Origin: Alphaproteobacteria bacterium UBA2966 | GTDB lineage: Bacteria > Pseudomonadota > Alphaproteobacteria > UBA2966 | DNA: 22,008 nt | Assembly: GCA_002348365.1 (NCBI GenBank) | Contig: DEBC01000085.1 | Span: forward strand, 1-22,008 | Reading direction: 5' to 3' | Shown: one piece after another, positions 8,143 through 16,124 of the stretch | Numbering within the stretch: position 1 is the first letter of the stretch | Layout: each line of letters opens with the position of its first letter | Made by a program: the position numbers and the translations under genes | The notes under the pieces: model-generated | Databases searched by the model: none | What the model was told of the DNA's origin: nothing | What the model saw: only the letters and a program-made list of their open reading frames with translations

Positions 8143-8871
8143 TTGAGCGTGTACAAGCGACTTATTCATATGCCGCCGATTCGAGCGTGTCTGTGTTGGC
8201 TCGCCGCCACCTACATACGCTTCGTCTTCGCGACCAGCCGGTGGGAAACGCGGAATTCCGAGGCCGCAGACAAGCTCTGGGACTCTGGCCAGCCGTTCAT
8301 CATCGCGTTTTGGCATGGGCGCCTGTTCATGATGCCGCATATTTGGCGGTCGCATGTCCCGATCGATTTACTGATCTCCCATCATCGAGATGGCGAATTG
8401 CTAGCACGCACCGTTGGCCATTTCGGATTCAACACGATCCGGGGCTCAACGTCGCAGGGGGGTAGGGGCGCTCTGCGAGAGATGCTGCGGTCGTTAAAGA
8501 CCGGAAAGTGTATCGGGTTTACGCCCGATGGGCCGCGTGGTCCCCGGATGCACGTGGCTGAGGGAATCATCTCCATCGCCAAACTCGCTGGCGTCCCCAT
8601 TGTTCCGGCTTGCTACGCCATTTCGCGCCGTAGGGTGCTGGCATCGTGGGATCGATTTGCAGTCCCATTTCCCTTCTCGCGGGGCATCTACATCTGGGCT
8701 CCGCCCATATCCATCGATCGCGACGCGGACGCGGAGGCAACGGAGGCCGCACGACTCGCCTTGGAAATCACCCTCAATGACATCACGCAGTCTGCCGACC
8801 GGCATTGCGGTGTCGATGTCATCTCACCGGACCCCGCGCCGGCCGCAGCACATCGCGGTGCCGAGATATAA
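8143..8871 (+). CDS. DUF374 lysophospholipid acyltransferase-family protein
   Basis: A 242-residue member of the DUF374 (COG2121) family, related to glycerophospholipid and lipid A acyltransferases and routinely found beside waaA in Alphaproteobacteria. Its exact substrate is not established. Visible family features are one hydrophobic N-terminal segment (IRACLCWLAATYIRFVF), IIAFWHGRLFMMP (around residues 52-64), LLISHHRDGELLARTVGHFG, IRGSTSQGGRGALREM and IGFTPDGPRGPRMHVAEGI. The start is uncertain: TTG 8143 has AGGA about 15 nt upstream, and GTG 8149 two codons later is nearly as good; no ATG lies upstream in frame. It begins 37 nt after the exporter gene and its TAA stop overlaps the waaA ATG (TAATG), consistent with one operon. 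Confidence 0.85.
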   Translation: MSVYKRLIHMPPIRACLCWLAATYIRFVFATSRWETRNSEAADKLWDSGQPFIIAFWHGRLFMMPHIWRSHVPIDLLISHHRDGELLARTVGHFGFNTIRGSTSQGGRGALREMLRSLKTGKCIGFTPDGPRGPRMHVAEGIISIAKLAGVPIVPACYAISRRRVLASWDRFAVPFPFSRGIYIWAPPISIDRDADAEATEAARLALEITLNDITQSADRHCGVDVISPDPAPAAAHRGAEI

Positions 8872-10166
8872 TGTGGACGGTCTATCGTGGGTTGACCCGC
8901 CTGGCAGCGCCGTTCCTGCGGTTGCTTCTCAAGAAGCGACTCGCCGATGGCAAAGAACAGATCGAACGCATCGGCGAGCGGCATGGCGTCGCCAGCCAAC
9001 AACGACCGGCTGGTTCACTGCTCTGGATTCATGGTGCCAGTGTGGGAGAACTGACGGCCGTCCTGCCGCTCATAGAGGCACTGACCTCACAGAAACTGGC
9101 GGACTCCTTACTGGTCACAAGTGGCACCGTAACATCGGCCCGCCTTGCAGCCGAACGCCTGCCCGCTGGGATAATCCACCAATTCATACCACTGGACCAT
9201 CCGGGCTGGGTGCGCAGTTTTTACGAACACTGGAAACCCGACCTCGTTTTGTGGTTGGAAAGCGAATTCTGGCCGAACTTGCTGGCGGGTGCACGATCTC
9301 GCCGAATTCCCACTGTCCTGCTAAACGCTCGCGTCACAGAGCGAAGCCTCAAGCGATGGCGTCTGCTTCCCGGTCTCAGTCGTTCGATGATGAACACCTT
9401 CGTCTTGTGTCTCGCGCCGGATGAGGATCAGGCATTACGCCTGAAGCTTCTAGGAGCAGAGAACGTCAGCGTGGTGGGAAATCTGAAAGATGCCTCTCCA
9501 CCGCTACCGGCCGACGAGGAGGAAAAAGGGCGCTTGAACCGTAAAGTATCCGGCCGCACGCTGTGGCTTGCCGCCAGCACCCACCCCGGCGAGGAAGAAG
9601 CTGCAGCAGTTGCACACGAGCGCCTGAAGCATGACCTTCCCTCACTGCTGACCATCATTGCACCGCGCCATCCAGAACGCGGCACTGAGATAGTCCAGCA
9701 ACTCAAGGCGCGCGGACTGAATTGCGCGCGAAGATCTCAGGCTGACGATCTGTCGGAAGACACCGATATTTATGTTGCCGATACATTGGGTGAACTGGGG
9801 CTGTTGTATCGAACCGCAGATGTTGTCTTCGTCGGAGGATCACTCGTTCCTCACGGCGGCCAAAACATTGCCGAGGCAGCTCGACTTGGCTGCGCAATCG
9901 TTTGCGGGCCACATCTCCACAACTTTTCGGCAATATCCCAGCGCCTCATGGGCAAATCGGCCTTGACGATTGTCAGTGACAGCGAAAGTCTGGCGAGCGA
10001 AGTGGGGTCGTTATTGAAAGACAGTGAGCTCACCAATGCCCGGGCTTCTGCGGCCCAGCGAGTCACCGAAGAGGACGCTGCAGCGGGAATTCGCAACTTG
10101 ACGGTCATTCTCGACGCAATCCGCCCGTATCTGCCTGAGACCGAAGACAGGAAAAGTGGTTCGTGA
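8871..10166 (+). CDS. waaA: 3-deoxy-D-manno-octulosonic acid transferase (Kdo transferase)
   Basis: Transfers Kdo from CMP-Kdo to lipid IVA at the cytoplasmic face of the inner membrane. The 431-residue length fits the GT30 family. The N-terminal membrane-associating segment (VYRGLTRLAAPFLRLLLKKR) is followed by LLWIHGASVGELTAVLPLI, where Glu60 of ASVGE is the catalytic base of the family. Also visible are LWLESEFWPNLL, VLLNARVTERS and, in the CMP-binding C-terminal domain, VVFVGGSLVPHGGQNIAEAA followed by GPHLHNF. The start is ATG 8871, which overlaps the TAA of the upstream acyltransferase by one base; an upstream start at 8805 would add 22 residues unlike the family. Whether the enzyme adds one or two Kdo residues cannot be read from the sequence. 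Confidence 0.95.
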   Translation: MWTVYRGLTRLAAPFLRLLLKKRLADGKEQIERIGERHGVASQQRPAGSLLWIHGASVGELTAVLPLIEALTSQKLADSLLVTSGTVTSARLAAERLPAGIIHQFIPLDHPGWVRSFYEHWKPDLVLWLESEFWPNLLAGARSRRIPTVLLNARVTERSLKRWRLLPGLSRSMMNTFVLCLAPDEDQALRLKLLGAENVSVVGNLKDASPPLPADEEEKGRLNRKVSGRTLWLAASTHPGEEEAAAVAHERLKHDLPSLLTIIAPRHPERGTEIVQQLKARGLNCARRSQADDLSEDTDIYVADTLGELGLLYRTADVVFVGGSLVPHGGQNIAEAARLGCAIVCGPHLHNFSAISQRLMGKSALTIVSDSESLASEVGSLLKDSELTNARASAAQRVTEEDAAAGIRNLTVILDAIRPYLPETEDRKSGS

Positions 10167-10200
10167 ATTATCCAGACAGTGGGTCAGGACGCACCGACCG

Positions 10201-11199
10201 ATGAAGGCACCGGAGTTCTGGTCGAATGACAACTCGATCCTACCGACAATCCTGACGCCCATCGGCGGCATCTATGATGCCTGTGCGCGGGCCAGAACGG
10301 CATTCAGCACGGCCAACAAAGCGCCACTTCCGGTGATCTGCGTCGGCAATGTCGTTGTCGGAGGCGCGGGCAAAACGCCATGTACGATGGCGTTACTCAC
10401 TCGTCTGCGTGCCGCAGGTGTCGATTCGCACGCCATCAGCCGCGGATACGGTGGTCGCGTAACGGGACCAGTTCGCGTGGATCCCGCGACCCATCGTGCG
10501 CGTGACGTGGGAGACGAACCTCTGCTTCTGGCCACGGTTGCACCGACCTGGGTGGCCAGCGACAGGTTTGCGGCCACGCGCCAAGCAGCGGAGGCAGGTG
10601 CCCGTCTCGTCGTGCTGGATGACGGATTACAAAATCCTACCCTGGAAAAAGACCTTTCTTTGCTTGTGATCGACCCGACAAACGGAGTTGGAAACGGACG
10701 CATTTTGCCGGCGGGACCCCTTCGCGAACCTCTTGCTCGTGCGCTCGATCGAGTCCAGGCGGTTATCGTTTTGGACGGTGCAGCGACTGGACAGGACGGT
10801 GGCTGGCCGCAGACAATCGATCGGCTGCATCCGGGGCTACCCGTATTTCGTGCCCGTCTTACTCCAGAGATGGAAGCGGTGAGGCTACTGGAACAGCCGG
10901 TAATCGCATTCGCGGGCCTCGGCCGGCCTGAAAAATTCTTCTCACTCTTGCATGGCATGGGGTGCGATCTGGCCGGTACATATGCCTTTGCTGATCATCA
11001 CAGATATTCTCCCGACGAGATCATGAAGATCGTAGAAGAGGCAACTTCGAAAGGTGCGCGACCGGTGACGACGGCAAAGGATGCTGTACGGTTGCCTGTC
11101 GAGGCGGCGGGGATGGTGGACGTCATCCATGTCGTCGTCGAATTCGAGGATGAAGCTGGGATCGATGCCTTGTTGCACCCGTTCCTGAAGTCATCATGA
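10201..11199 (+). CDS. lpxK: Tetraacyldisaccharide 4'-kinase
   Basis: Phosphorylates the 4' position of tetraacyldisaccharide-1-phosphate to give lipid IVA, the substrate of the WaaA product encoded just upstream. The 332-residue protein starts with the usual MKAPEFW. ICVGNVVVGGAGKTP (residues 46-60) holds the Walker A loop with Lys58; ISRGYGG (79-85), VGDEPLLL (103-110), VVLDDGLQN (137-145, with the catalytic-site Asp pair 140-141), LPAGPLREP and FADHHRYSPDE follow as expected. ATG 10201 is preferred because it matches family N-termini and has CAGGA 11 nt upstream; a GTG at 10156 would overlap waaA and add 15 residues of no clear homology. The gap to waaA is 34 nt. Confidence 0.95.
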   Translation: MKAPEFWSNDNSILPTILTPIGGIYDACARARTAFSTANKAPLPVICVGNVVVGGAGKTPCTMALLTRLRAAGVDSHAISRGYGGRVTGPVRVDPATHRARDVGDEPLLLATVAPTWVASDRFAATRQAAEAGARLVVLDDGLQNPTLEKDLSLLVIDPTNGVGNGRILPAGPLREPLARALDRVQAVIVLDGAATGQDGGWPQTIDRLHPGLPVFRARLTPEMEAVRLLEQPVIAFAGLGRPEKFFSLLHGMGCDLAGTYAFADHHRYSPDEIMKIVEEATSKGARPVTTAKDAVRLPVEAAGMVDVIHVVVEFEDEAGIDALLHPFLKSS

Positions 11200-11212
11200 C
11201 CAACGACGAGTT

Positions 11213-11219
11213 AGGGAAG
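11213..11219 (+). promoter_or_regulatory. Ribosome binding site deciding the GTG start of the LpxL-family gene
   Basis: AGGGAAG lies eight bases before GTG 11228. It supports that start over the ATG at 11196, which overlaps the lpxK stop as ATGA but opens a different frame that stops after 14 codons. Confidence 0.55.
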
Positions 11220-11227
11220 AGACACAG

Positions 11228-12151
11228 GTGGCCTTTTTAACAGCCGAGGAGATGCACCGCTGGTCCCGCACCTTCCGACTCCTCCGCAACATCTCGGAAT
11301 TCTTAATGGTCCTATTCGCGCTGGGGCTTTTCCGCGTTCTGCCTATCGATTCGGCATCGGCACTTGGAGGTAGGATCGGGCGTGGCCTGGGACCGATACT
11401 GCCTGTATCCCGCCGCGCCCGGCACAACCTCACCATGGCCTTTCCCGACAAATCGGCCGAAGAAATCGAAACCATCGTCGAAGGTATGTGGGAAAACTTT
11501 GGGCGAACCGCCGCGGAATACGCTCACTTGCGGCGCCTTCGATGCTACGGCGATGCAAACCGGATCGAGGTGCTGGGAAGCGAAATACTGGATCAGGTCC
11601 AGGAAAGTGGGGAACCACACATCTTCTTTTCGGGCCATTTCGCCAATCTGGAGCTCGAAGGAACGTCCATTACCGGACGAAACATGCCCCTCACCATCGT
11701 CTACCGCGCCGCAAACAATCCGTTGGTGGACTTCCTACTGTTGCAACTCAGGAAGTATGGAATTGGCGCGGCATTTGTGCCCAAGGGAGCTTCAGGCGCC
11801 CGGGAACTCATCGCGGCTCTCGGGGATGGCCGCCACGTGGGGCTCTTGGTCGACCAGAAAATGAACGACGGCATTCCTGTGCCGTTTTTCGGTCGCGATG
11901 CGATGACAGCTCCGGCACTCGCTCAACTGGCTTTGAAATCCGACAGGCCCGTCATTCCTCTTCAAATTGAACGGCTGCAGGGCGCCTCGTTCAGGATCAC
12001 CATCCATCCCCCGCTCGACGTCCAAAAGTCCGGTGAACGTGAAACCGACGTCTATAACCTGATGCTAATGGTCAACGAGACACTTGAAGCCTGGATCCGT
12101 AATCGGCCCGAGCAATGGTTCTGGCTTCACAACAGGTGGGGAGAAGACTAG
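11228..12151 (+). CDS. LpxL/HtrB-family lipid A acyltransferase
   Basis: Inner membrane acyltransferase that adds a secondary acyl chain to the Kdo-lipid A precursor; the chain length and site are not readable. The 307-residue protein has one hydrophobic N-terminal segment (ISEFLMVLFALGLFRVLPI, about 22-40), then RRARHNLTMAFPD. The catalytic HX4E motif is His137-Glu142 in IFFSGHFANLE. LLVDQKMNDGIPVPFFG, near residue 205, and the C-terminal EQWFWLHNRW are typical of the family. The start is GTG 11228 with AGGGAAG eight bases upstream. It is the last gene of the + strand lipid A run and converges on the M23 gene with a 36-nt gap. Confidence 0.92.
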   Translation: MAFLTAEEMHRWSRTFRLLRNISEFLMVLFALGLFRVLPIDSASALGGRIGRGLGPILPVSRRARHNLTMAFPDKSAEEIETIVEGMWENFGRTAAEYAHLRRLRCYGDANRIEVLGSEILDQVQESGEPHIFFSGHFANLELEGTSITGRNMPLTIVYRAANNPLVDFLLLQLRKYGIGAAFVPKGASGARELIAALGDGRHVGLLVDQKMNDGIPVPFFGRDAMTAPALAQLALKSDRPVIPLQIERLQGASFRITIHPPLDVQKSGERETDVYNLMLMVNETLEAWIRNRPEQWFWLHNRWGED

Positions 12152-12154
12152 AGC

Positions 12155-12175
12155 GGCGACCAGTACAGAGTCGCC
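12155..12175. terminator. Short inverted repeat between convergent genes
   Basis: GGCGAC (12155-12160) and GTCGCC (12170-12175) form a six-pair stem with a nine-base loop, in the 36-nt gap between the convergent acyltransferase and M23 genes. The position suits a terminator for either strand, but no T tract follows on either side, so the call is weak. Confidence 0.3.
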
Positions 12176-12187
12176 CGACTTCGGCTG

Positions 12188-13000
12188 CTAGCCCGGCGGC
12201 ATTGCCGGCACAAGGAGAGCCGGATCGAGTCGGACTTCGAACCAGTTGACCCGCCAGTCGAGATGAGGGCCTGTGACCCGGCCCGTCGATCCCACAGTAC
12301 CGACTTCCTGTCCTTGCCGTACGGACTGTCCTTCCGACGCGCTCAGCGAAGCTAAATGGGACAGCACGGATGTAATGCCGTAACCGTGATCGATCATGAT
12401 CGTACCGCCGGTGAAATACAGATCCTTCTTCGCCAGCGCGACATCCCCATCAGCGGGACTGTACACCGGCGTCCCTTGGCGGGCCGCAATGTCGATTCCG
12501 TAGTGCGGCCGACGCGGCTCGCCGTTTAGGATCCGTCGGCTCCCATACACCCCTGTAATGGTACCGATAACCGGCCACACAAAACCCGTCCGGTAGTGTT
12601 GGCGATCCGTATCCAGGCGCCGCACCTCAGCAATCCAGGCGTTCTCCCGGCGGATGCGTTTCAAGGCCGCCTCGCTCGGAGACACCATGCGGTTTGGCAG
12701 GCCGTTGATTCGCTGGGTTTCGTATTGCCTTGATTCAACATCGAGAAGCCGGGTTTCCCTCGCGCCATCCGGATAACGAATGTTCAGGGTCGCCTGAGAG
12801 GGCGCGTCGCGGCCAAATCCAAAGACAAAGGTTCCGTCCGATGCAACTCGGACGGGACGTTCATTCAAATGAATTACGGAACCTGGTGGCGCCAAGCCCT
12901 GCGTGAGTCCGCCCTGGATCAGCGCACCGTTGAGTTCCAGGCTTCCTGCGCCTGCCGAGCCCGCAATAATCAGCAGGATCAGAGAACATGCGATCCGCAC
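12188..13000 (-). CDS. M23-family peptidase (LytM-type domain), secreted
   Basis: A 270-residue exported protein with a C-terminal LytM domain of the kind that cuts, or helps regulate cutting of, peptidoglycan cross-bridges in the periplasm. Residues 1-19 look like a signal peptide (hydrophobic core CSLILLIIAGSAGAG). Residues 20-95 form a small beta-rich domain (PPGSVIHLNERPVRVASDGT) often found before LytM domains in Alphaproteobacteria. The LytM part contains RRPHYGIDIAA (His166 and Asp170, two zinc ligands), SVLSHL (His215) and TGPHLDWRVNW (His246). In classic members the last motif reads HxH; here the second His is Asp248. It starts at GTG 13000, five bases after the DUF2093 stop, with GGAG 11 nt upstream, and is the last gene of the xseA operon. 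Confidence 0.88.
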   Translation of the reverse strand: MRIACSLILLIIAGSAGAGSLELNGALIQGGLTQGLAPPGSVIHLNERPVRVASDGTFVFGFGRDAPSQATLNIRYPDGARETRLLDVESRQYETQRINGLPNRMVSPSEAALKRIRRENAWIAEVRRLDTDRQHYRTGFVWPVIGTITGVYGSRRILNGEPRRPHYGIDIAARQGTPVYSPADGDVALAKKDLYFTGGTIMIDHGYGITSVLSHLASLSASEGQSVRQGQEVGTVGSTGRVTGPHLDWRVNWFEVRLDPALLVPAMPPG

Positions 13001-13005
13001 TATGG

Positions 13006-13248
13006 CTAAGACTCCGTCGTCGACCCCGCGGCACCGGCCGAATGGGCCGGCCCGCGAACTTCCGACTCGCGACGGGTGGCAATCTCCGAACTCAAGTACG
13101 CCTCCTGGCGTTCAAAGCTCCAGTAACTCAGGTCCTCCAGCGCAATTCTTTCACCCGTCACCGCACAACGAACATATGTCCCGGGCATGACCATCTCGAA
13201 GTCACCCGATCGGTAACGCAGTACTGCTTCCGAATCCGCCTTTAACAT
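13006..13248 (-). CDS. DUF2093 domain protein
   Basis: An 80-residue protein of unknown function. The DUF2093 core is clear: LRYRSGDFEMVMPGTYVRCA (residues 10-29), then VTGERIALEDLSYWSFERQEAY. The family is small and alphaproteobacterial, and usually sits, as here, between xseA and an M23 peptidase gene. The C-terminal 25 residues are low-complexity and polar. ATG 13248 has GGGATG seven bases upstream; the gene starts 14 nt after the xseA stop and ends five nt before the M23 start, so the three are probably cotranscribed. Confidence 0.85.
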   Translation of the reverse strand: MLKADSEAVLRYRSGDFEMVMPGTYVRCAVTGERIALEDLSYWSFERQEAYLSSEIATRRESEVRGPAHSAGAAGSTTES

Positions 13249-13262
13249 GTCCGAATCATCCC

Positions 13263-14693
13263 TCAGAGAAGGCGTCCTTGTTTGTCATCTTTACTCGGCT
13301 TCCGGGCTGGCGCGCTTGGTTTCGACGACCTGGACGGTCCAGCAAAACCACTCGCAGCAGCTTCCACATGACCATCCGCGAACTCAATGTCAAGCAACAT
13401 CCCCGTGCCCACCGATTTTGCACGAGATACGACGGCACCCTCGTTTCTGACCACGGCGTATCCCCGCTCGAGGACACTTTGATAACTAAGGCTGCCCAAC
13501 AGCCGGTCCAACCCCTGGAGGCGCGTACGCTGTTCATCAACGCGACGCGTACTCTCTCGATGCAGTCCTTGTACCAGCCGGCCGAGAGTTTGGCGGGCCT
13601 CAAGGGCAAACCTCTCCACGTGACGGCGGTCGAGGCGGCGATGGGCATCGAAGAGGGAACGGCGCGCATCTTCCCGGCGTTGACGCCAACTCCGCGACAT
13701 CCTTTCCACAGTATCGTCGAGACGCTGAATCGCGAACTGGAGAACTTCGCGTGGGCTACGAAGTCCCCGCTGTAACCCCTCCAGGTGGACACGGTGCCCC
13801 CGAAAAAGTCTATGCGCGGCACGGCTGAGCCGAACCTGCTGGGACTGAACCGTGTCGTAAAGATCTGACCGGACGGGTACAGCCATTTCAGCAGCTGCCG
13901 TGGGTGTTGGCGCACGAACATCGGATGCAAAATCGATCAGCGTCGTATCGGTTTCGTGTCCGACGGCTGAAATGACGGGAATGCTGCTGGTCGCAGCAGC
14001 CCGCACCACCAATTCCTCGTTGAAAGCCCACAAGTCTTCAATGCTGCCTCCGCCCCGGGCGACGATTACCACGTCCGGACGCGGCACAACTCCATCCCGC
14101 GATAGATTATTGAAACCCTGGATCGCGGCTGAAACCTGTTCGGCGGCTCCATCACCTTGAACCAATACGGGCCATACCAGCACGTGTCGCGGGAAGCGAT
14201 CGCGCAGCCGGTGCAGGATATCCCTGATAACGGCGCCCGACGGCGATGTGACCACGCCAATGACGTCTGGGAGGAACGGAATGGAACACTTGCGTTCTTC
14301 GTCGAACAATCCCTCCGCAGCAAGCTTCTTGCGCCTCTCCTCCAGTAGTTTCAGGAGAGCACCCTCGCCCGCCAATTCAATGCTTTCGATGATGATTTGG
14401 TATTTCGAGCGGGCCGCGTATGTCGTCAGTCGGCCGGTCGCGATAATCTCCAGTCCGTCTTCGGGCGCTACGGAAAGCGATCGCGTGGTGCCGCGCCAGC
14501 ACACCGCATCCATGACAGCGTTCTCGTCTTTCAAGCTCATGTAGAGGTGGCCCGACGCCGCACGCTTGAATCCCGAGACTTCGCCCCGCACCCTTACACG
14601 ATCGAAGGTTTCCTCGACCGTCCGTTTGAGAGCGGCGGAAACCTCGCTGACTGTGTACTCCGGGATGTTGTGAAGGCTCGTTTGTTCACTCAT
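13263..14693 (-). CDS. xseA: Exodeoxyribonuclease VII large subunit
   Basis: Catalytic subunit of exonuclease VII, which degrades single-stranded DNA into oligonucleotides with the small subunit XseB (not in this window). The 476-residue protein has an N-terminal OB fold (RVRGEVSGFKRAASGHLYMS and AVMDAVCWRG), then the nuclease domain with GVVTSPSGAVIRDILHRL, VIVARGGGSIEDLWAFNEE, ISAVGHETDTTLIDFASD and VRAPTPTAAAE. A long Arg-rich helical region follows, and the end carries a basic Ser/Pro/Lys tail (SRSSKPSAPARKPSKDDK). ATG 14693 (MSEQTS) is preferred over an in-frame TTG at 14714 that has no ribosome site. It is divergent from purD and heads the minus-strand unit xseA-DUF2093-M23. Confidence 0.95.
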   Translation of the reverse strand: MSEQTSLHNIPEYTVSEVSAALKRTVEETFDRVRVRGEVSGFKRAASGHLYMSLKDENAVMDAVCWRGTTRSLSVAPEDGLEIIATGRLTTYAARSKYQIIIESIELAGEGALLKLLEERRKKLAAEGLFDEERKCSIPFLPDVIGVVTSPSGAVIRDILHRLRDRFPRHVLVWPVLVQGDGAAEQVSAAIQGFNNLSRDGVVPRPDVVIVARGGGSIEDLWAFNEELVVRAAATSSIPVISAVGHETDTTLIDFASDVRAPTPTAAAEMAVPVRSDLYDTVQSQQVRLSRAAHRLFRGHRVHLEGLQRGLRSPREVLQFAIQRLDDTVERMSRSWRQRREDARRSLFDAHRRLDRRHVERFALEARQTLGRLVQGLHRESTRRVDEQRTRLQGLDRLLGSLSYQSVLERGYAVVRNEGAVVSRAKSVGTGMLLDIEFADGHVEAAASGFAGPSRSSKPSAPARKPSKDDKQGRLL

Positions 14694-14773
14694 GGATGCG
14701 TGAAACCTGTTCAAATTCGGCAGCCCAGAACGATATCCGAGACGCGCGTTGTCATCTCAAGTGGCTATGATAC

Positions 14774-14782
14774 AAGGAGGAG
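14774..14782 (+). promoter_or_regulatory. Strong Shine-Dalgarno sequence without a purD start at normal spacing
   Basis: AAGGAGGAG is the best ribosome binding match noticed in the window. The nearest start codon after it is ATG 14795, 12 nt away, which opens a 17-codon frame; the purD TTG lies 62 nt downstream. Confidence 0.35.
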
Positions 14783-14794
14783 AACGGGCACGAA

Positions 14795-14848
14795 ATGCCG
14801 CGTCCGAAACGGTCGTTTCCCGACCGGAAGATGGGAGATTGGAGTTGA
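14795..14848 (+). CDS. Candidate 17-codon leader reading frame ahead of purD
   Basis: A short frame (MPRPKRSFPDRKMGDWS) lies behind AAGGAGGAG and stops with TGA at 14846-14848, overlapping the purD TTG start (14845-14847) as TTGA. That geometry would allow translational coupling into purD. The peptide is basic and matches no family that I recognise. It may be chance: the spacing of 12 nt is longer than ideal. Confidence 0.22.
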   Translation: MPRPKRSFPDRKMGDWS

Positions 14849-16119
14849 ACGTTCTCGTCGTTGGCTCTGGTGGTCGTGAACACGCACTTTGCTGGTCAAT
14901 CAGCGCATCTCCCCTTGTCGACTCACTCTACTGCGCGCCTGGGAATGGTGGCATCGGCAGCATCGCGAACCGGGTTGATATCAGCCCAACCGACATCGAC
15001 GGGTTGATCGGATTTTGCCGAAGCGAGGCGATCGACTTCGTGGTGGTGGGTCCCGAGCAGCCGCTGGTCGATGGCCTCGTGGACCGGCTATCCGATGTCG
15101 GCATCAAAGCGTTCGGACCCAGCGCACGGGCAGCGGCATTGGAGGGCTCCAAGGGATTCACCAAGGACTTGTGCGCCAAGTACGATATTCCGACAGGCGC
15201 CTACGGCCGGTTTACGGACGCGGGGGCGGCCAAAGCGTACGTATACGCATCCGGAGCTCCCATCGTGGTCAAAGCGGATGGCCTCGCCGCGGGCAAAGGA
15301 GTTACCGTTGCGCAAAACGTGGATGAAGCGTTGGCCGCGATTGACGAGGCGTTTGCGGGCCGCTTTGGCAGTGCTGGCAGTGAGGTCGTTGTCGAAGAGT
15401 TTCTCCATGGTGAAGAAGCCAGCTTTTTCGCCATTGTCGATGGCCGCAGCGCGCTGCCACTGGCCTCTGCGCAGGACCACAAGGCGGTCGGAGATGGCGA
15501 TACGGGCCCGAACACGGGCGGTATGGGAGCCTACTCTCCCGCACCCGTCGTGACCGAAGAGCTGCACGGCAAGATAATGTCGCGCATCATCGAGCCCACG
15601 GTGACAGCGATGACCGCGGAGGGCTGTCCATATACCGGCGTACTCTACGCCGGCATCATGATTGTCGATGGTGAACCGTTGCTGCTCGAATACAACGCCC
15701 GCTTTGGAGACCCCGAATGCCAGGTCCTGATGCCAAGACTCAAGTCCGATATTATGCCGGTGCTACTTGCAGCGGCAGACGGCGTTCTCGATCAGGTTGA
15801 CCTGCGTTGGTGCGAGGACGTTGCGTTGACCGTTGTCCTTGCGACACACGGATATCCGGGTGATTACAGTAAGGGCAGCGTAATCCGTAACGTGAATTCA
15901 GCACAGGAATTGCCCGATGTCACGATTTTCCATGCCGGAACTGACATTCAAGATGGCAATCTGGTGGCAACGGGTGGTCGCGTGCTGAATATAACCGCGT
16001 TGGGAAGCAGCGTCCGCGAGGCCCAGGAACGCGCCTACGAGGCCGTCGACGTCATAGATTGGCCCGAAGGTTTCTGCCGCAGCGACATCGGCTGGCGCGC
16101 CATCTCGCGGGAATCATAG
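14845..16119 (+). CDS. purD: Phosphoribosylamine-glycine ligase (GAR synthetase)
   Basis: Joins glycine to 5-phosphoribosylamine using ATP, the second step of purine synthesis. The 424-residue length is usual (E. coli 429). The N-terminus reads NVLVVGSGGREHAL; ATP-grasp signatures follow: VVGPEQPLVDGL, GPSARAAALEGSKGFTKD, IVVKADGLAAGKGV, DHKAVGDGDTGPNTGGMGAY and LEYNARFGDPECQ, with the C-terminal GYPGDYSKG. The start is TTG 14845, where homology begins and where GGGAG (14833-14837) lies seven bases upstream. Longer in-frame starts (ATG 14767, TTG 14749) would add 26-32 residues without family match. The gene is divergent from xseA, with about 150 bp between them and no convincing promoter seen by eye. 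Confidence 0.95.
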   Translation: MNVLVVGSGGREHALCWSISASPLVDSLYCAPGNGGIGSIANRVDISPTDIDGLIGFCRSEAIDFVVVGPEQPLVDGLVDRLSDVGIKAFGPSARAAALEGSKGFTKDLCAKYDIPTGAYGRFTDAGAAKAYVYASGAPIVVKADGLAAGKGVTVAQNVDEALAAIDEAFAGRFGSAGSEVVVEEFLHGEEASFFAIVDGRSALPLASAQDHKAVGDGDTGPNTGGMGAYSPAPVVTEELHGKIMSRIIEPTVTAMTAEGCPYTGVLYAGIMIVDGEPLLLEYNARFGDPECQVLMPRLKSDIMPVLLAAADGVLDQVDLRWCEDVALTVVLATHGYPGDYSKGSVIRNVNSAQELPDVTIFHAGTDIQDGNLVATGGRVLNITALGSSVREAQERAYEAVDVIDWPEGFCRSDIGWRAISRES

Positions 16120-16124
16120 TCGCC

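Noticed and set aside
13256..13930. A 224-codon minus-strand frame and a 165-codon plus-strand frame (13278-13775) overlapping xseA
   Set aside because: Both are out-of-frame shadows of the well-supported xseA gene and resemble no family.
14749..14771. TTGTCA and TATGAT upstream of purD as a sigma70 promoter
   Set aside because: The spacer is only 11 nt, too short for a normal -35/-10 pair.
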